NCBI RefSeq assembly: GCF_030124375.1
Contig: NZ_JASKLS010000001.1
Location: 310,001 to 374,000, forward strand
Source: Sinorhizobium sp. 6-70
GTDB taxonomy: Bacteria; Pseudomonadota; Alphaproteobacteria; Rhizobiales; Rhizobiaceae
Direction of reading: 5' to 3'
DNA length: 64,000 nt
A program made the translations under genes and the position numbers. Under the pieces are notes generated by a model. It saw only the letters and a list, made by a program, of their open reading frames with translations. It ran no database searches and was not told where the DNA came from. Position 1 is the first letter of the stretch. Each line of letters opens with the position of its first letter. Of the stretch, positions 1 through 8,049 are shown one piece after another.

Positions 1-1791
1 GATCGTGTAGACGCGCTCGACTTGCTCGACCGGCGGCTCGGACAGGAACTCGTAGTAATCGCGGTCCGGATCGTCAGCGTAGTCGACGATGTAATCCTCC
101 ACCGGAATGGTGAGGCGCATCGGCGGCAGGTCGTAACCGACGTCTACGATCGCCGGACGGTTATCATCTTCGTCGTACTCGGGCGCGTAGACCATCAGAT
201 ATTCGTTGCCGTCGCTGTCAATCCGCGAGCGCTGTACAATGTCGCCGTAACGGTTGTAGATCGTAACGATTCGATAACCACCGGGGCGAACGATCGTCTC
301 GCGAACGCGGTCGCGCGGCAGCTGGTCGTAGAAGGTTTCCTCCGAATCGCGCCGCAACCGTGGCCGGTCGTCGCCTCGGACGAAGATGCGGTCGCCGACA
401 CCCAGGATCACACGGTCCTCAACTTCTTCGACCACCTGCACTTCGGTGACTTCGTTCGTGTTATTGTTGATCGTCGTGTTATTGACCGTGGTGTTATTGA
501 TCACCGTGTTGTTGACGATGTTCGTCGTCTGAGGCACGGCGAAGGCCGGCGCTTCCTCGATGCGCTGTCCCTCTTCCGTCAGATTGGCCTCGATCCTCTT
601 CGGAAGTTGTTCCCGGACCTCGGTCGATATTTCCGCCTGGGAGGAGGCATCGTCGGTCGGAGGTGCTACGCTTTCTGACTTGGCACGCAATTCCTCGCGC
701 TGCTTGCGCCGCGCCTCGCGTGCACGGTTACCGCCGACATTGTCGGCATCCTTGTCGCTGTCGAGAATGGCTGCACCGTTTTCGACCGGAAGCACGACCG
801 TGTCGTCTGTTGCGGCCGGGTCCTTGGCGATCTTGACCTTCTCTTCTTCCGTACGCTTATCGACCACTTCAGGCGCGGGTCGGGCCTGTGGCTGTTCGCC
901 CGTGCCCTGCTCTGCCGTTGCCGGTGCTTCGGCGCCGGGAACAGGCTGCCTGCCCTCACCGGCCTGGTCGGCTGGCTGTTCGGTCTGGCGCTGCTCTTCA
1001 GCCTGTTGCTGGCGCTTCTTGCGCGGAACCTGCTGCTCCTCGGCTTGCTGCGGAGTGCCCTCCTCGGTGGCGGGCTGCTGTTCCTCAGCTTGCTGCTGAC
1101 GCTTCTTGCGCGGGGTCTGCTGCTCCTCGGCCCGCTGCGGCGTGCCCTCCTCAGTGGCGGGCTGCTGTTCTTCAGCTTGCTGCTGGCGCTTCTTCCGCGC
1201 CGGAGCCTGTTGCTCTTCGGCTTGCTTCGGCGTGCCCTCTTCAGCGGCGGGCTGCTGTTCCTCAGCCTGTTGCTGGCGCTTCTTGCGCTTCGGAGCCGGC
1301 TGCTCCTCGGCTTGCTGCGGAGCGGACTCCTCAGTGGCGGGCTGCTGTTCTTCAACCTGCTGCTGACGCTTCTTGCGCCTCGGGGCCTGCTGCTCTTCGG
1401 CCTGCTGCGGAGCGGCCTCCTCGGCGGCCGGTTGCTGTTCCTCAGCCTGCTGCTGGCGCTTCTTGCGCCTCGGAGCTTGCGGCTCCTCGGCCTGCTGCGG
1501 AGCGCTTTCTTCGGCGGCCGGTTGTTGCTCTTCTACCTGCTGCTGGCGCTTCTTGCGCCTCGGGGTCTGCTGCTCTTCGGCGGCGGGCTGCTGTTCTTCA
1601 GCCTGTCCCTGTTCGGCTTGCTTCCTGCGCTTCTTGAGCAGCAGCAGATCTTCGGGCGACGGCTGGTCCGCACCTTCCTGAGCAACTTCGAACGGCGCCA
1701 TCAGGCTCTCGGCAAGCGCAGGCTGCACGGCAAAGGTCGCCGCGAATACGGGCAAGGCCACCGTTGCGAAAAGTCTGGATCGAATCGACAT
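1..1791 (-). CDS. Secreted Glu/Gln-rich repeat protein, probably OmpA-family N-terminal part (partial)
   Basis: The frame is open from an ATG at 1791 to the left edge, giving 597 codons with no stop, so the C-terminus lies outside. Residues 1-27 look like a signal peptide ending in PALA. Residues about 78-265 are tandem 29-30-residue units rich in Q, E, K and R (RKKRQQQ, EEQQPA, PQQAEEQQ). Then come a Pro/Ala/Glu linker, an Asn/Thr/Val/Ile tract near residues 424-445 and an acidic, Tyr/Asp/Pro-rich segment. Rhizobial OmpA-family proteins often have such long low-complexity N-termini before a peptidoglycan-binding OmpA domain; that domain is not visible here, so the family is inferred. Long plus-strand ORFs over the same bases are antisense shadows in register. 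AGGAAGGA lies just upstream of the start. Confidence 0.75.
   Translation of the reverse strand, partial: MSIRSRLFATVALPVFAATFAVQPALAESLMAPFEVAQEGADQPSPEDLLLLKKRRKQAEQGQAEEQQPAAEEQQTPRRKKRQQQVEEQQPAAEESAPQQAEEPQAPRRKKRQQQAEEQQPAAEEAAPQQAEEQQAPRRKKRQQQVEEQQPATEESAPQQAEEQPAPKRKKRQQQAEEQQPAAEEGTPKQAEEQQAPARKKRQQQAEEQQPATEEGTPQRAEEQQTPRKKRQQQAEEQQPATEEGTPQQAEEQQVPRKKRQQQAEEQRQTEQPADQAGEGRQPVPGAEAPATAEQGTGEQPQARPAPEVVDKRTEEEKVKIAKDPAATDDTVVLPVENGAAILDSDKDADNVGGNRAREARRKQREELRAKSESVAPPTDDASSQAEISTEVREQLPKRIEANLTEEGQRIEEAPAFAVPQTTNIVNNTVINNTTVNNTTINNNTNEVTEVQVVEEVEDRVILGVGDRIFVRGDDRPRLRRDSEETFYDQLPRDRVRETIVRPGGYRIVTIYNRYGDIVQRSRIDSDGNEYLMVYAPEYDEDDNRPAIVDVGYDLPPMRLTIPVEDYIVDYADDPDRDYYEFLSEPPVEQVERVYTI
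1012..1560. repeat. In-gene tandem repeat, 90-bp then 87-bp period
   Basis: The plus-strand word cttcttgcgcct or a close variant recurs at about 1015, 1102, 1189, 1279, 1369, 1459 and 1549. The spacing is exactly 90 bp four times and then 87 bp twice. Both periods are multiples of three, so the repeat encodes about six 29-30-residue units within the left-edge gene. Units differ by a few substitutions, as expected from older duplications plus drift. Confidence 0.9.
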
Positions 1792-2193
1792 TGTCTTCCT
1801 TCCTCTTATTGGGAGGCTCGGCTCGCTGCGCGTCCTGATCCGATTGAACGGTCACGCCTGCAAGCCTGCTCCCACAGGGCCATGATCCGCGGTTTCCGAC
1901 TTTTTTGTGGTCAGTCGCGTTTGTAATCGCAACGCTGCAGCCGTGGATCGGTTCCGCTTCAAGGGCTATCGGACGCGACATTAACCTCGCCTGAACAAGC
2001 CGTTCATCTTTCTCTCGCGCCATGGAGGAGGACGAAAGACGCGTGATTCCCCTTTGGCGGTGGGCGATGACGCTTTCCAGTTGATTTTTACAGGAGAAGT
2101 ACGAATATCCCGCCAACCGTGGCGGACGCCTCGGCCCTATTTGACACCCGCGAACAAGAAAAAAACGGGTGTCAGCCAACAGAGAGGATAATC

Positions 2194-2976
2194 ATGCGTA
2201 TTTCCAGACGGCTGGCGGCCGCCGCATCGGCTGCCCTTTTCGCGCTCATGGCAAGCACGGCCATGGCAGATGGCGAAAAGCTCGTCTTCGGCACCGAAGG
2301 CGCCTACCCGCCCTTCAACAATCTCGAAGCGGACGGCTCGTTGACAGGTTTCGACATCGACATCGCGAAGGCGCTTTGCGAAGAGATGAAGGCTGAGTGC
2401 ACCTTTGTGACGCAGGAGTGGGACGGCGCCATTCCGGCGTTGATCGCCAAGAAGTTCGACGCGTTCATCGCTTCCATGTCGATCACCGAGGAGCGCAAGC
2501 AGAAGGTCGACTTCACCAACAAGTACTACAACACGCCGCCGGCGATCGTCGTTCCGAAAGACTCGCCGATCACCGAAGCAACCGAAGCCGCACTTGCCGG
2601 CAAGACGCTCGGTGCGCAGGGTTCCACCACCCACTCCAACTATGCCGAAGCGCACATGAAGGAGTCGGAACTGAAGCTCTACCCGACCGCGGATGAGTAC
2701 AAGCTCGACATCGCCAATGGCCGTATCGATGCCGTCATCGACGACGTCGTCGTGCTTTCCGAATGGCTGAAGACCGAGGATGGCGCTTGCTGCAAGCTGC
2801 TCGGCACGCTGCCGATCGATCCGGTCATCAACGGCGAAGGCGCCGGCATCGCCGTTCGCAAGGGCGACGACGCGTTGCGCGAGAAGCTCAACAAGGCAAT
2901 CGACGGCATCCGCGCGAGTGGCAAGTACAAGGAAATCAACGAAAAGTACTTCCCGTTCGACGTCTACGGCAGCTAA
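2194..2976 (+). CDS. Polar amino acid ABC transporter, periplasmic substrate-binding protein
   Basis: A 260-residue family 3 solute-binding protein. A signal peptide (MRISRRLAAAA to STAMA) precedes mature DGEKLVFGTEGAYPPFN, the usual opening of lysine/arginine/ornithine, histidine and opine binders. The protein binds a polar amino acid in the periplasm and delivers it to the permeases encoded downstream; the exact ligand is not readable. The ATG at 2194 is preferred over an upstream in-frame ATG at 2119 because AGAGAGGA sits just before it and it gives a clean signal peptide. Four cysteines (two near residues 64-72, two in GACCKLLG) could form disulfides. A terminator separates it from the permeases, which would favour excess binding protein. 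Confidence 0.93.
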   Translation: MRISRRLAAAASAALFALMASTAMADGEKLVFGTEGAYPPFNNLEADGSLTGFDIDIAKALCEEMKAECTFVTQEWDGAIPALIAKKFDAFIASMSITEERKQKVDFTNKYYNTPPAIVVPKDSPITEATEAALAGKTLGAQGSTTHSNYAEAHMKESELKLYPTADEYKLDIANGRIDAVIDDVVVLSEWLKTEDGACCKLLGTLPIDPVINGEGAGIAVRKGDDALREKLNKAIDGIRASGKYKEINEKYFPFDVYGS

Positions 2977-3030
2977 TCGACGGTTTCGTGGCGATCATGC
3001 CGGGGAAATCTCGGTTGATGAAAAAAATGC

Positions 3031-3065
3031 AACGGCGGACGGCTTGCCCTTCCGCCGTTTTTGTT
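3031..3065 (+). terminator. Rho-independent terminator/attenuator between binding protein and permeases
   Basis: Arms AACGGCGGA (3031-3039) and TCCGCCGTT (3051-3059) are perfect complements with an 11-nt loop and are followed by TTTTGTTT. The position, after the binding-protein stop and before the permease genes, fits partial termination that lowers permease expression. Confidence 0.8.
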
Positions 3066-3132
3066 TGACAAGAACCCTCGAAAATAAGCGCAATTGGCGC
3101 ATAAAAGAACGCTGCTAGGGGAATTTATTGGC

Positions 3133-3936
3133 ATGAGCGGACTGTTCGCCGCCCTTTTCTCCGTTTTCGCCTGGATCGGGTCGATCATCGATCCGCTCTG
3201 CGGTCCGGTCGGAGTGTTTCGTTGGTTCGGCACAGGCACGCTCCTGGCGTGTGGCGATGCCGGATGGGGCGACGAGATCGCCTACGGATTCCTGGTGACG
3301 GCGAGCCTGGCGATCGCCACCCTGCCCGTAGGGCTCGCGGCCGGCTTTTTCATCGCGCTCGCCAAGCAGTCGAACGAAAGGTCGCTCCGCCTTGCGGCCA
3401 ATATCTATACGACGATCTTTCGCGGCCTGCCCGAGCTCCTGACACTCTTCATCGTCTACTACGGCCTCCAGATCCTGGTGCAGCAGTTCCTTGCCGGGAT
3501 CGGCTATGAAGGCCCGGTAGAGATCAACGCCTTCGTTGCAGGCATGATTGCGCTCGGGGTCGTCTTCTCCGCCTATTGCTCGGAAGTGCTGCTCTCGGCC
3601 TTCAAGGCGATCCCGCACGGACAGTATGAGGCCGGCGACGCGCTCGGCTTCCATCGCGGCAAAACGATGCGATTGATCATCCTGCCGCAGCTCGTGCGCA
3701 TCGCGCTTCCAGGCCTCGGCAATCTCTGGATGGCACTCCTCAAGGACACTGCCCTCGTCTCGGTGGTCGGCCTGCCGGATATACTCCGCCAGACGGGCGT
3801 CGCCGCCCGCGTCACAAAGCACGCGTTCGAGTTCTTCGGCGTCGCCTGCATTCTCTTCCTGATCCTGGCGATGATTTCGTCCGTCGTCTTCTCGGCGCTT
3901 GAGCGCTGGACCAAACGCGCGGAGATGCGCCGATGA
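3133..3936 (+). CDS. Polar amino acid ABC transporter permease (HisQ/ArtQ-type)
   Basis: An inner-membrane permease of 267 residues in the His/Glu/Gln/Arg/opine family. The N-terminal segment includes one hydrophobic stretch and a short periplasmic part (PLCGPVG, LLACGD). The core has several membrane spans with the family pattern IFRGLPELLTLFIVYYG and the coupling-loop region EAGDALGFHRG with QLVRIALPGLGN. The ATG at 3133 has AGGGGA ten bases upstream; a longer TTG start at 3094 is possible but lacks a site. It overlaps the next permease by 4 bp (ATGA), so the two are translationally coupled and should form a heterodimer. Confidence 0.93.
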   Translation: MSGLFAALFSVFAWIGSIIDPLCGPVGVFRWFGTGTLLACGDAGWGDEIAYGFLVTASLAIATLPVGLAAGFFIALAKQSNERSLRLAANIYTTIFRGLPELLTLFIVYYGLQILVQQFLAGIGYEGPVEINAFVAGMIALGVVFSAYCSEVLLSAFKAIPHGQYEAGDALGFHRGKTMRLIILPQLVRIALPGLGNLWMALLKDTALVSVVGLPDILRQTGVAARVTKHAFEFFGVACILFLILAMISSVVFSALERWTKRAEMRR

Positions 3937-4763
3937 GCATTGCCGAAACCATGATCCCGCCTCAGGCACCGCCACCGGCTCCGCCGAGGCCCTACACGCT
4001 GTCACGCTTTATCGGCAGCGTCACGCTCGGCGTCTGGCTCGCGCTCGCCGTCGGCATCTTCCTCACCGTCGTCAACGGCTGGGACCCCGAGAAATTCTCG
4101 AAATACGGCCCGAGCTTCGTGTCCGGCCTCGGCGTCACGCTGATGCTCGTGATCTCTTCGATCGTTATGGGCGCCGTCCTGTCGCTGCCCGTGGCGATGG
4201 GACGGATGTCGAAGAACAAGATCTGGTCCTGGCTCTCCTATGCCTATGTCTATTTCTTCCGCGGTACGCCGCTGATTACCCAGCTCTTTCTCGTCTACTA
4301 CGGGCTCGGCAGCTTCCGTCCGCAGCTCGAGGCGATGGGGCTCTGGTGGTTCTTCCGCGACGCCTGGAACTGCGCGCTTTTTACGTTCACGCTGAACACC
4401 GCCGCCTACCAGGCCGAAATCCTGCGTGGCGCCATCCAGAGCGTGCCGCGCGGGCAGCACGAAGGAGCCGCCGCACTCGGGCTGTCGCAGCGCGTCGCCT
4501 TCTTCAAGGTCATCCTGCCCCAGGCGATGATCGTCGCGCTCCGCCCCTATGGCAACGAGATCATCCTGATGATCAAGGGCTCGGCGATTGTGGCGATCGT
4601 GACCGTCTTCGACCTGATGGGCGAGACGCGCCGCGCCTTTTCCCGCACCTTCGACTACCAGATGTATGTCTGGGCCGCGGTTCTCTACCTGCTGATGGTC
4701 GAATTGCTGCGCAACGTCTGGGCCTTGCTGGAGGCGCGGCTGACGCGGCACCTGAAGCGATAG
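3933..4763 (+). CDS. Polar amino acid ABC transporter permease (HisM/ArtM-type)
   Basis: A second inner-membrane permease, 276 residues, with a proline-rich cytoplasmic N-terminus (PPQAPPPAPPRP) before the first membrane segment. It carries the family signature FFRGTPLITQLFLVYYGLG and the coupling helix EGAAALGLSQR followed by VILPQAMIVALRPYGNE. It overlaps the preceding permease by 4 bp. An ATPase gene normally follows this pair, but here a strong terminator follows and then usg, so the nucleotide-binding subunit must be encoded elsewhere or shared with another system. Confidence 0.93.
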   Translation: MSIAETMIPPQAPPPAPPRPYTLSRFIGSVTLGVWLALAVGIFLTVVNGWDPEKFSKYGPSFVSGLGVTLMLVISSIVMGAVLSLPVAMGRMSKNKIWSWLSYAYVYFFRGTPLITQLFLVYYGLGSFRPQLEAMGLWWFFRDAWNCALFTFTLNTAAYQAEILRGAIQSVPRGQHEGAAALGLSQRVAFFKVILPQAMIVALRPYGNEIILMIKGSAIVAIVTVFDLMGETRRAFSRTFDYQMYVWAAVLYLLMVELLRNVWALLEARLTRHLKR

Positions 4764-4783
4764 CGGGGACCGCTGGCAAGCGA

Positions 4784-4826
4784 AGGCTTGGCAGCAGTAA
4801 TCGACGAGTGCTGCCAAGCCTTTGTT
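4784..4826 (+). terminator. Rho-independent terminator after the amino acid permeases
   Basis: A 13-bp perfect stem, AGGCTTGGCAGCA (4784-4796) with TGCTGCCAAGCCT (4809-4821), a 12-nt loop, then TTGTTAT. It ends the ABC transporter transcript about 20 bp after the second permease stop. Confidence 0.85.
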
Positions 4827-4924
4827 ATCCTGCAGGAAATCCCGTTTCCGCACAAATATTAGGACTTGATTAATAGATCAAGCGTTTCATCATAGAGACC
4901 ACCTTTGCGAGAAGTGAGGTCCTG

Positions 4925-5191
4925 ATGACGAGTGAGATGGAACTGCAGCTCAAGGGTTACGGCCTGACGACGGCCCAAATTCTCTACCGGATGCCCGACC
5001 ATCCGACCTTCCTCCAGACCTATATCTGGCAACACTACGACATCGCGCCGGACTTTCCGGAGATGCGCCACTTCCTGAAGTTCTGGCAGGAGAAGTTGGA
5101 CGGACCGCTGCATTCGGTACGCTATGTTCATCGCAAGCTGATATCGGCCAGCGAATGGCGATCGCTCAAGGGAGAGTTCATTCTCCACTGA
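4925..5191 (+). CDS. usg: Usg family protein
   Basis: An 88-residue soluble protein that I recognise as the Usg family, a small conserved alphaproteobacterial protein of unknown biochemical role, sometimes found beside tryptophan genes. Recognisable segments are LKGYGLTTAQILYRMPDHP, QTYIWQHYDIAPDFP and FLKFWQEKLDGPLHSV. It has no signal peptide or membrane segment. The ATG at 4925 follows AGTGAGGTCCTG, a usable ribosome site. It stands alone between a terminator and a convergent gene; no tryptophan gene is nearby, so the context does not help assign function. An AT-rich inverted repeat (CTTGAT, 6 bp, ATCAAG) lies about 45 bp upstream. Confidence 0.88.
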   Translation: MTSEMELQLKGYGLTTAQILYRMPDHPTFLQTYIWQHYDIAPDFPEMRHFLKFWQEKLDGPLHSVRYVHRKLISASEWRSLKGEFILH

Positions 5192-5310
5192 AGCGGTCGA
5201 AGCCGCACAGACTTCCGACTGAGCGTCCATTTTGCCGAACGGATGCAGTTGCGACGGTCGTTCTCGTTGCTCTCAAGCGCAAGTTTCCCACGGTGGTAAA
5301 TGCTGCACCT

Positions 5311-6042
5311 TCAGACGTGCACCTCACCGTGCGCGAGTTCGCCCTCGTGCTGTTCCTTGTGCAGCGACGCATAAAGAACAAGGACGTAAAAGAGCGCGAC
5401 GCCGATCATCACCGCCCAACCCGGCAGCGGCCCGAGCGCGGCTTTTTCAGTGAAGTCGGTCCAGGAACGAACGTGGCCGAAAGGTTCGCCATTGGCGGAA
5501 ATCTTCGGTGACGAGATTTTCAGCGCCCAGGCCAAAAGCAGGATCAGATACATCCAGCAATAGTTGCGTTGAAGCCTCCGACAAACGGCCTCGCGGTAGG
5601 TCATCAGGAAGGCCGGCTTGCGCAGGCTCTTTGCGATCGATGCGGACCATTTGAGGCTTGGCGTCCCCTCCGGCGAAAGAATTTGAGCAAAATAGCCACG
5701 CTCGAGTTGGCGCACGCGAGCGCGGTAGACGTCGAAGAAGCGGTAACGCCTTGCCTCGATCAGCAGCAGCAAGGTGATCAAGAGCATCGCGAACAGCAGA
5801 ACGCCATGATGCGAGGACGGCGTCGAGAGCGACACGGAAAGCATCGCGGCGACAACGGTGATCGCCCAGTTCGACGTCCGGTCGATGCGGTCCCGCCACC
5901 CCGCCATTCGTCCCAATTCGCCGCGATAATAATGGACGATCGTGTTGATCGTCTCCTGTGTCGTCTGCGGCAACGGCGGCCCCTGCCGCTCCGGCAGTTC
6001 CGTTTCCGTTTCCAATGTCAGCGGGCTCAGTTCAGCGGACAT
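5311..6042 (-). CDS. DUF2270 integral membrane protein
   Basis: A protein of about 243 residues, recognised as DUF2270 by the Thr-Ile-xx-Tyr-Tyr-Arg-Gly-Glu segment (NTIVHYYRGELGRMAGWR) and LIEARRYRFFDVYRAR. It has two adjacent membrane spans near the N-terminus (WAITVVAAMLSVSLS; LFAMLLITLLLLIEA), another at CWMYLILLLAWALKI and a last one at WAVMIGVALFYVLVLY. It ends in a His/Glu-rich tail (HKEQHEGELAHGEVHV). The start at 6042 is chosen because GGGAGGG lies about 7 bp upstream; an in-frame ATG at 6048 is too close to that site. Function unknown. It is convergent with usg and divergent from the methyltransferase. Confidence 0.85.
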   Translation of the reverse strand: MSAELSPLTLETETELPERQGPPLPQTTQETINTIVHYYRGELGRMAGWRDRIDRTSNWAITVVAAMLSVSLSTPSSHHGVLLFAMLLITLLLLIEARRYRFFDVYRARVRQLERGYFAQILSPEGTPSLKWSASIAKSLRKPAFLMTYREAVCRRLQRNYCWMYLILLLAWALKISSPKISANGEPFGHVRSWTDFTEKAALGPLPGWAVMIGVALFYVLVLYASLHKEQHEGELAHGEVHV

Positions 6043-6242
6043 CGGCATTCCCTCCCGATTTCGTTGTTGAAGTGATGATGACTCCTTTCCAACCCACGAT
6101 AAATCCCGCGAGGCTTGCACATCGTCATTTTTTACAGAACGCGAGATGTTCGCTTTTTGTTTCGAGGGAACCGCTCGGCGATGGATCGCCACCTTGCGCA
6201 CGGCGGATTGCCAAAGGCTGCAGACGGTCGTAAGAAGCGCCC

Positions 6243-7070
6243 ATGACCCAACAGAGCAAGAAGATCGACGAGGAAGCCCTGGCGGAGGCGTACAATCGCG
6301 CGCTTTCCTTCGAGAAATCCGGCAACCTCGACGCAGCCGCAACGGCTTACGCCGAAGTCCTGGCGCTCGACCCGGAGGATCACGGCGGCGCCGCCGTTCG
6401 CCTCGCCTCTATCGGACGCGGGGAAACGCCGTTGAAGGCGCCCGACGCCTACGTGGCGACGCTCTTCGACCAGCATGCCGATGTCTTCGAGAACGTCCTG
6501 GTCGACCAGCTCAATTATTGCGTGCCGCTGCTGGTTCGCCAGCGCCTGCAGGCACTGGGACTCGGCCCCTTCCAGCGCGCGCTCGATCTCGGCTGCGGCA
6601 CGGGTCTCACCGGCGGCGCGCTGCGCGACATGGCGGAGGACATCACCGGCATCGACCTCTCCGAAAACATGGTCGAGATCGCGCACGAAAAGGATCTCTA
6701 CGAGACGCTCTACGTCGCCGAGGCGGTCGATTTCCTGGACGACAACGACGAATCCCCCTTCGACCTCATCGTCGCGACCGACGTGCTGCCCTATATGGGC
6801 GCGCTCGAAGCGCTCTTCTTCGGCGCCGTCGACAATCTCGTACCGGGAGGTCTGCTGATCTTCTCCAGCGAAACCCTTCCGGCGGAAAGCTTTGCCGGCC
6901 GCGACTACATGGTCGGTCCGCATCAGCGTTTCGCCCATTCGGAAGCCTACCTGCGCGATCGCCTGACGGCGACCGGTTTCGAAATCATCGAGATCGGCGA
7001 CATCACCGTGCGCATGGAAGAAGGCGAGCCGATCGTCGGGCAGTTGGTGGTGGCCCGCTTCAGGCCCTGA
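6243..7070 (+). CDS. Class I SAM-dependent methyltransferase with TPR-like N-terminus
   Basis: A 275-residue cytoplasmic protein. Residues about 9-45 resemble one tetratricopeptide unit (EAYNRALSFEKSGNLDAAATAY then EVLALDPED). The rest is a Rossmann-type methyltransferase: motif I LDLGCGTGLTGG near residue 117, an acidic residue ending the second strand (ITGIDLSENMVEIA), and FDLIVATDVLPYMG as the post-I region. Such proteins methylate small molecules or proteins with S-adenosylmethionine; the substrate is unknown. It reads away from the DUF2270 gene and is followed after about 110 bp by the dehydrogenase gene. Confidence 0.88.
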   Translation: MTQQSKKIDEEALAEAYNRALSFEKSGNLDAAATAYAEVLALDPEDHGGAAVRLASIGRGETPLKAPDAYVATLFDQHADVFENVLVDQLNYCVPLLVRQRLQALGLGPFQRALDLGCGTGLTGGALRDMAEDITGIDLSENMVEIAHEKDLYETLYVAEAVDFLDDNDESPFDLIVATDVLPYMGALEALFFGAVDNLVPGGLLIFSSETLPAESFAGRDYMVGPHQRFAHSEAYLRDRLTATGFEIIEIGDITVRMEEGEPIVGQLVVARFRP

Positions 7071-7179
7071 GACAAGCGGCCGCGAACCTGCCGATGTGCC
7101 GGGAATGCGCCCCGGCCCCTTTTCCCAACGCCGGCCATCGGTTACACCTGCCGCAAAGGAAAATTGGAGTCTGCAGGAA

Positions 7180-8049
7180 ATGGCCAAAGTCGCATTCATC
7201 GGTCTCGGCGTCATGGGTTATCCCATGGCTGGTCACCTCAAGGTTCGCGGCGGACACGAGCTGACCGTCTATAACCGCACCGCAGAGAAGGCGCAAAAAT
7301 GGGCGACCGAGTTCGGTGGCCGCACCGCCGCGACGCCAGCGGAGGCAGCGGACGGTCAGGACTTCGTCTTCACCTGCGTCGGCAACGACCACGACCTTCG
7401 GTCCGTGACAACCGGCAAGGATGGTGCCTTCGAAACCATCAAACCGGGCGCCGTCTTCATCGACAATACGACCGCTTCAGCCGAGGTCGCCCGCGAGCTC
7501 GACGGAGTGGTTCGCGCGAAGAACGCGCATTTTATCGATGCGCCGGTTTCCGGCGGACAGGCTGGCGCCGAAAATGGCGTGCTGACCGTGATGTGCGGCG
7601 GTGACGAAGACGCGTTCGACAGAGCCAAGCCGGTGATCGAGGCTTATGCCCGCATGGTCGGTCTGATGGGCCCCGTCGGAGCCGGGCAGCTTACCAAGAT
7701 GATCAACCAGATCTGCATTGCCGGCCTCGTGCAGGGGCTGGCCGAAGGCATCCACTTCGGCAAGAAGGCCGGCCTCGATATCGAGAAAGTGATCGATGTC
7801 ATATCCAAGGGTGCCGCCGGGTCCTGGCAGATGGAGAACCGCCACAAAACGATGAATGCCGGCAAATACGATTTCGGCTTCGCCGTCGACTGGATGCGCA
7901 AGGATCTCGATATCGTGCTGGCAGAAGCCCGCCGCAACGGCGCCAAGCTCCCGGTGACCGCCCTGGTCGATCAATTCTACGCCGACATCCAGGGGCGCGG
8001 CGGCAACCGCTGGGATACTTCGTCCTTGCTCGCCCGCCTAGAAAAATGA
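7180..8049 (+). CDS. NAD(P)-dependent beta-hydroxyacid dehydrogenase (3-hydroxyisobutyrate dehydrogenase family)
   Basis: A protein of 289 residues. The N-terminal Rossmann fold opens with VAFIGLGVMGYPMAGHL, followed by the substrate-binding signature DAPVSGGQAGAENG and the helix with the catalytic lysine (GAGQLTKMINQ). The family oxidises 3-hydroxyisobutyrate, tartronate semialdehyde, glyoxylate/succinic semialdehyde and related hydroxyacids; sequence alone does not separate these. The ATG at 7180 follows GCAGGAA; a longer upstream start adds 28 residues that break the normal N-terminus. The stop overlaps the start of the AlkD-like gene by 4 bp (ATGA), so the two are co-translated. Confidence 0.92.
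   Translation: MAKVAFIGLGVMGYPMAGHLKVRGGHELTVYNRTAEKAQKWATEFGGRTAATPAEAADGQDFVFTCVGNDHDLRSVTTGKDGAFETIKPGAVFIDNTTASAEVARELDGVVRAKNAHFIDAPVSGGQAGAENGVLTVMCGGDEDAFDRAKPVIEAYARMVGLMGPVGAGQLTKMINQICIAGLVQGLAEGIHFGKKAGLDIEKVIDVISKGAAGSWQMENRHKTMNAGKYDFGFAVDWMRKDLDIVLAEARRNGAKLPVTALVDQFYADIQGRGGNRWDTSSLLARLEK

Noticed and set aside
22..678. 218-codon plus-strand ORF at the left edge
   Set aside because: It is the exact antisense of the minus-strand repeat protein, in matching codon register. Its long hydrophobic and Val/Asp-rich sequence is the mirror of Gln/Glu/Asn codons.
1006..1926. 306-codon plus-strand ORF with Leu-rich repeats that looks like a membrane protein
   Set aside because: The Leu repeats are the reverse complement of the Gln/Glu/Lys repeat units. 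It has no ribosome site, and the sense strand gives a signal peptide.
4865..4882. Possible FixK/FNR box before usg
   Set aside because: CTTGAT and ATCAAG are separated by 6 bp; the FixK consensus TTGAT-N4-ATCAA needs 4.
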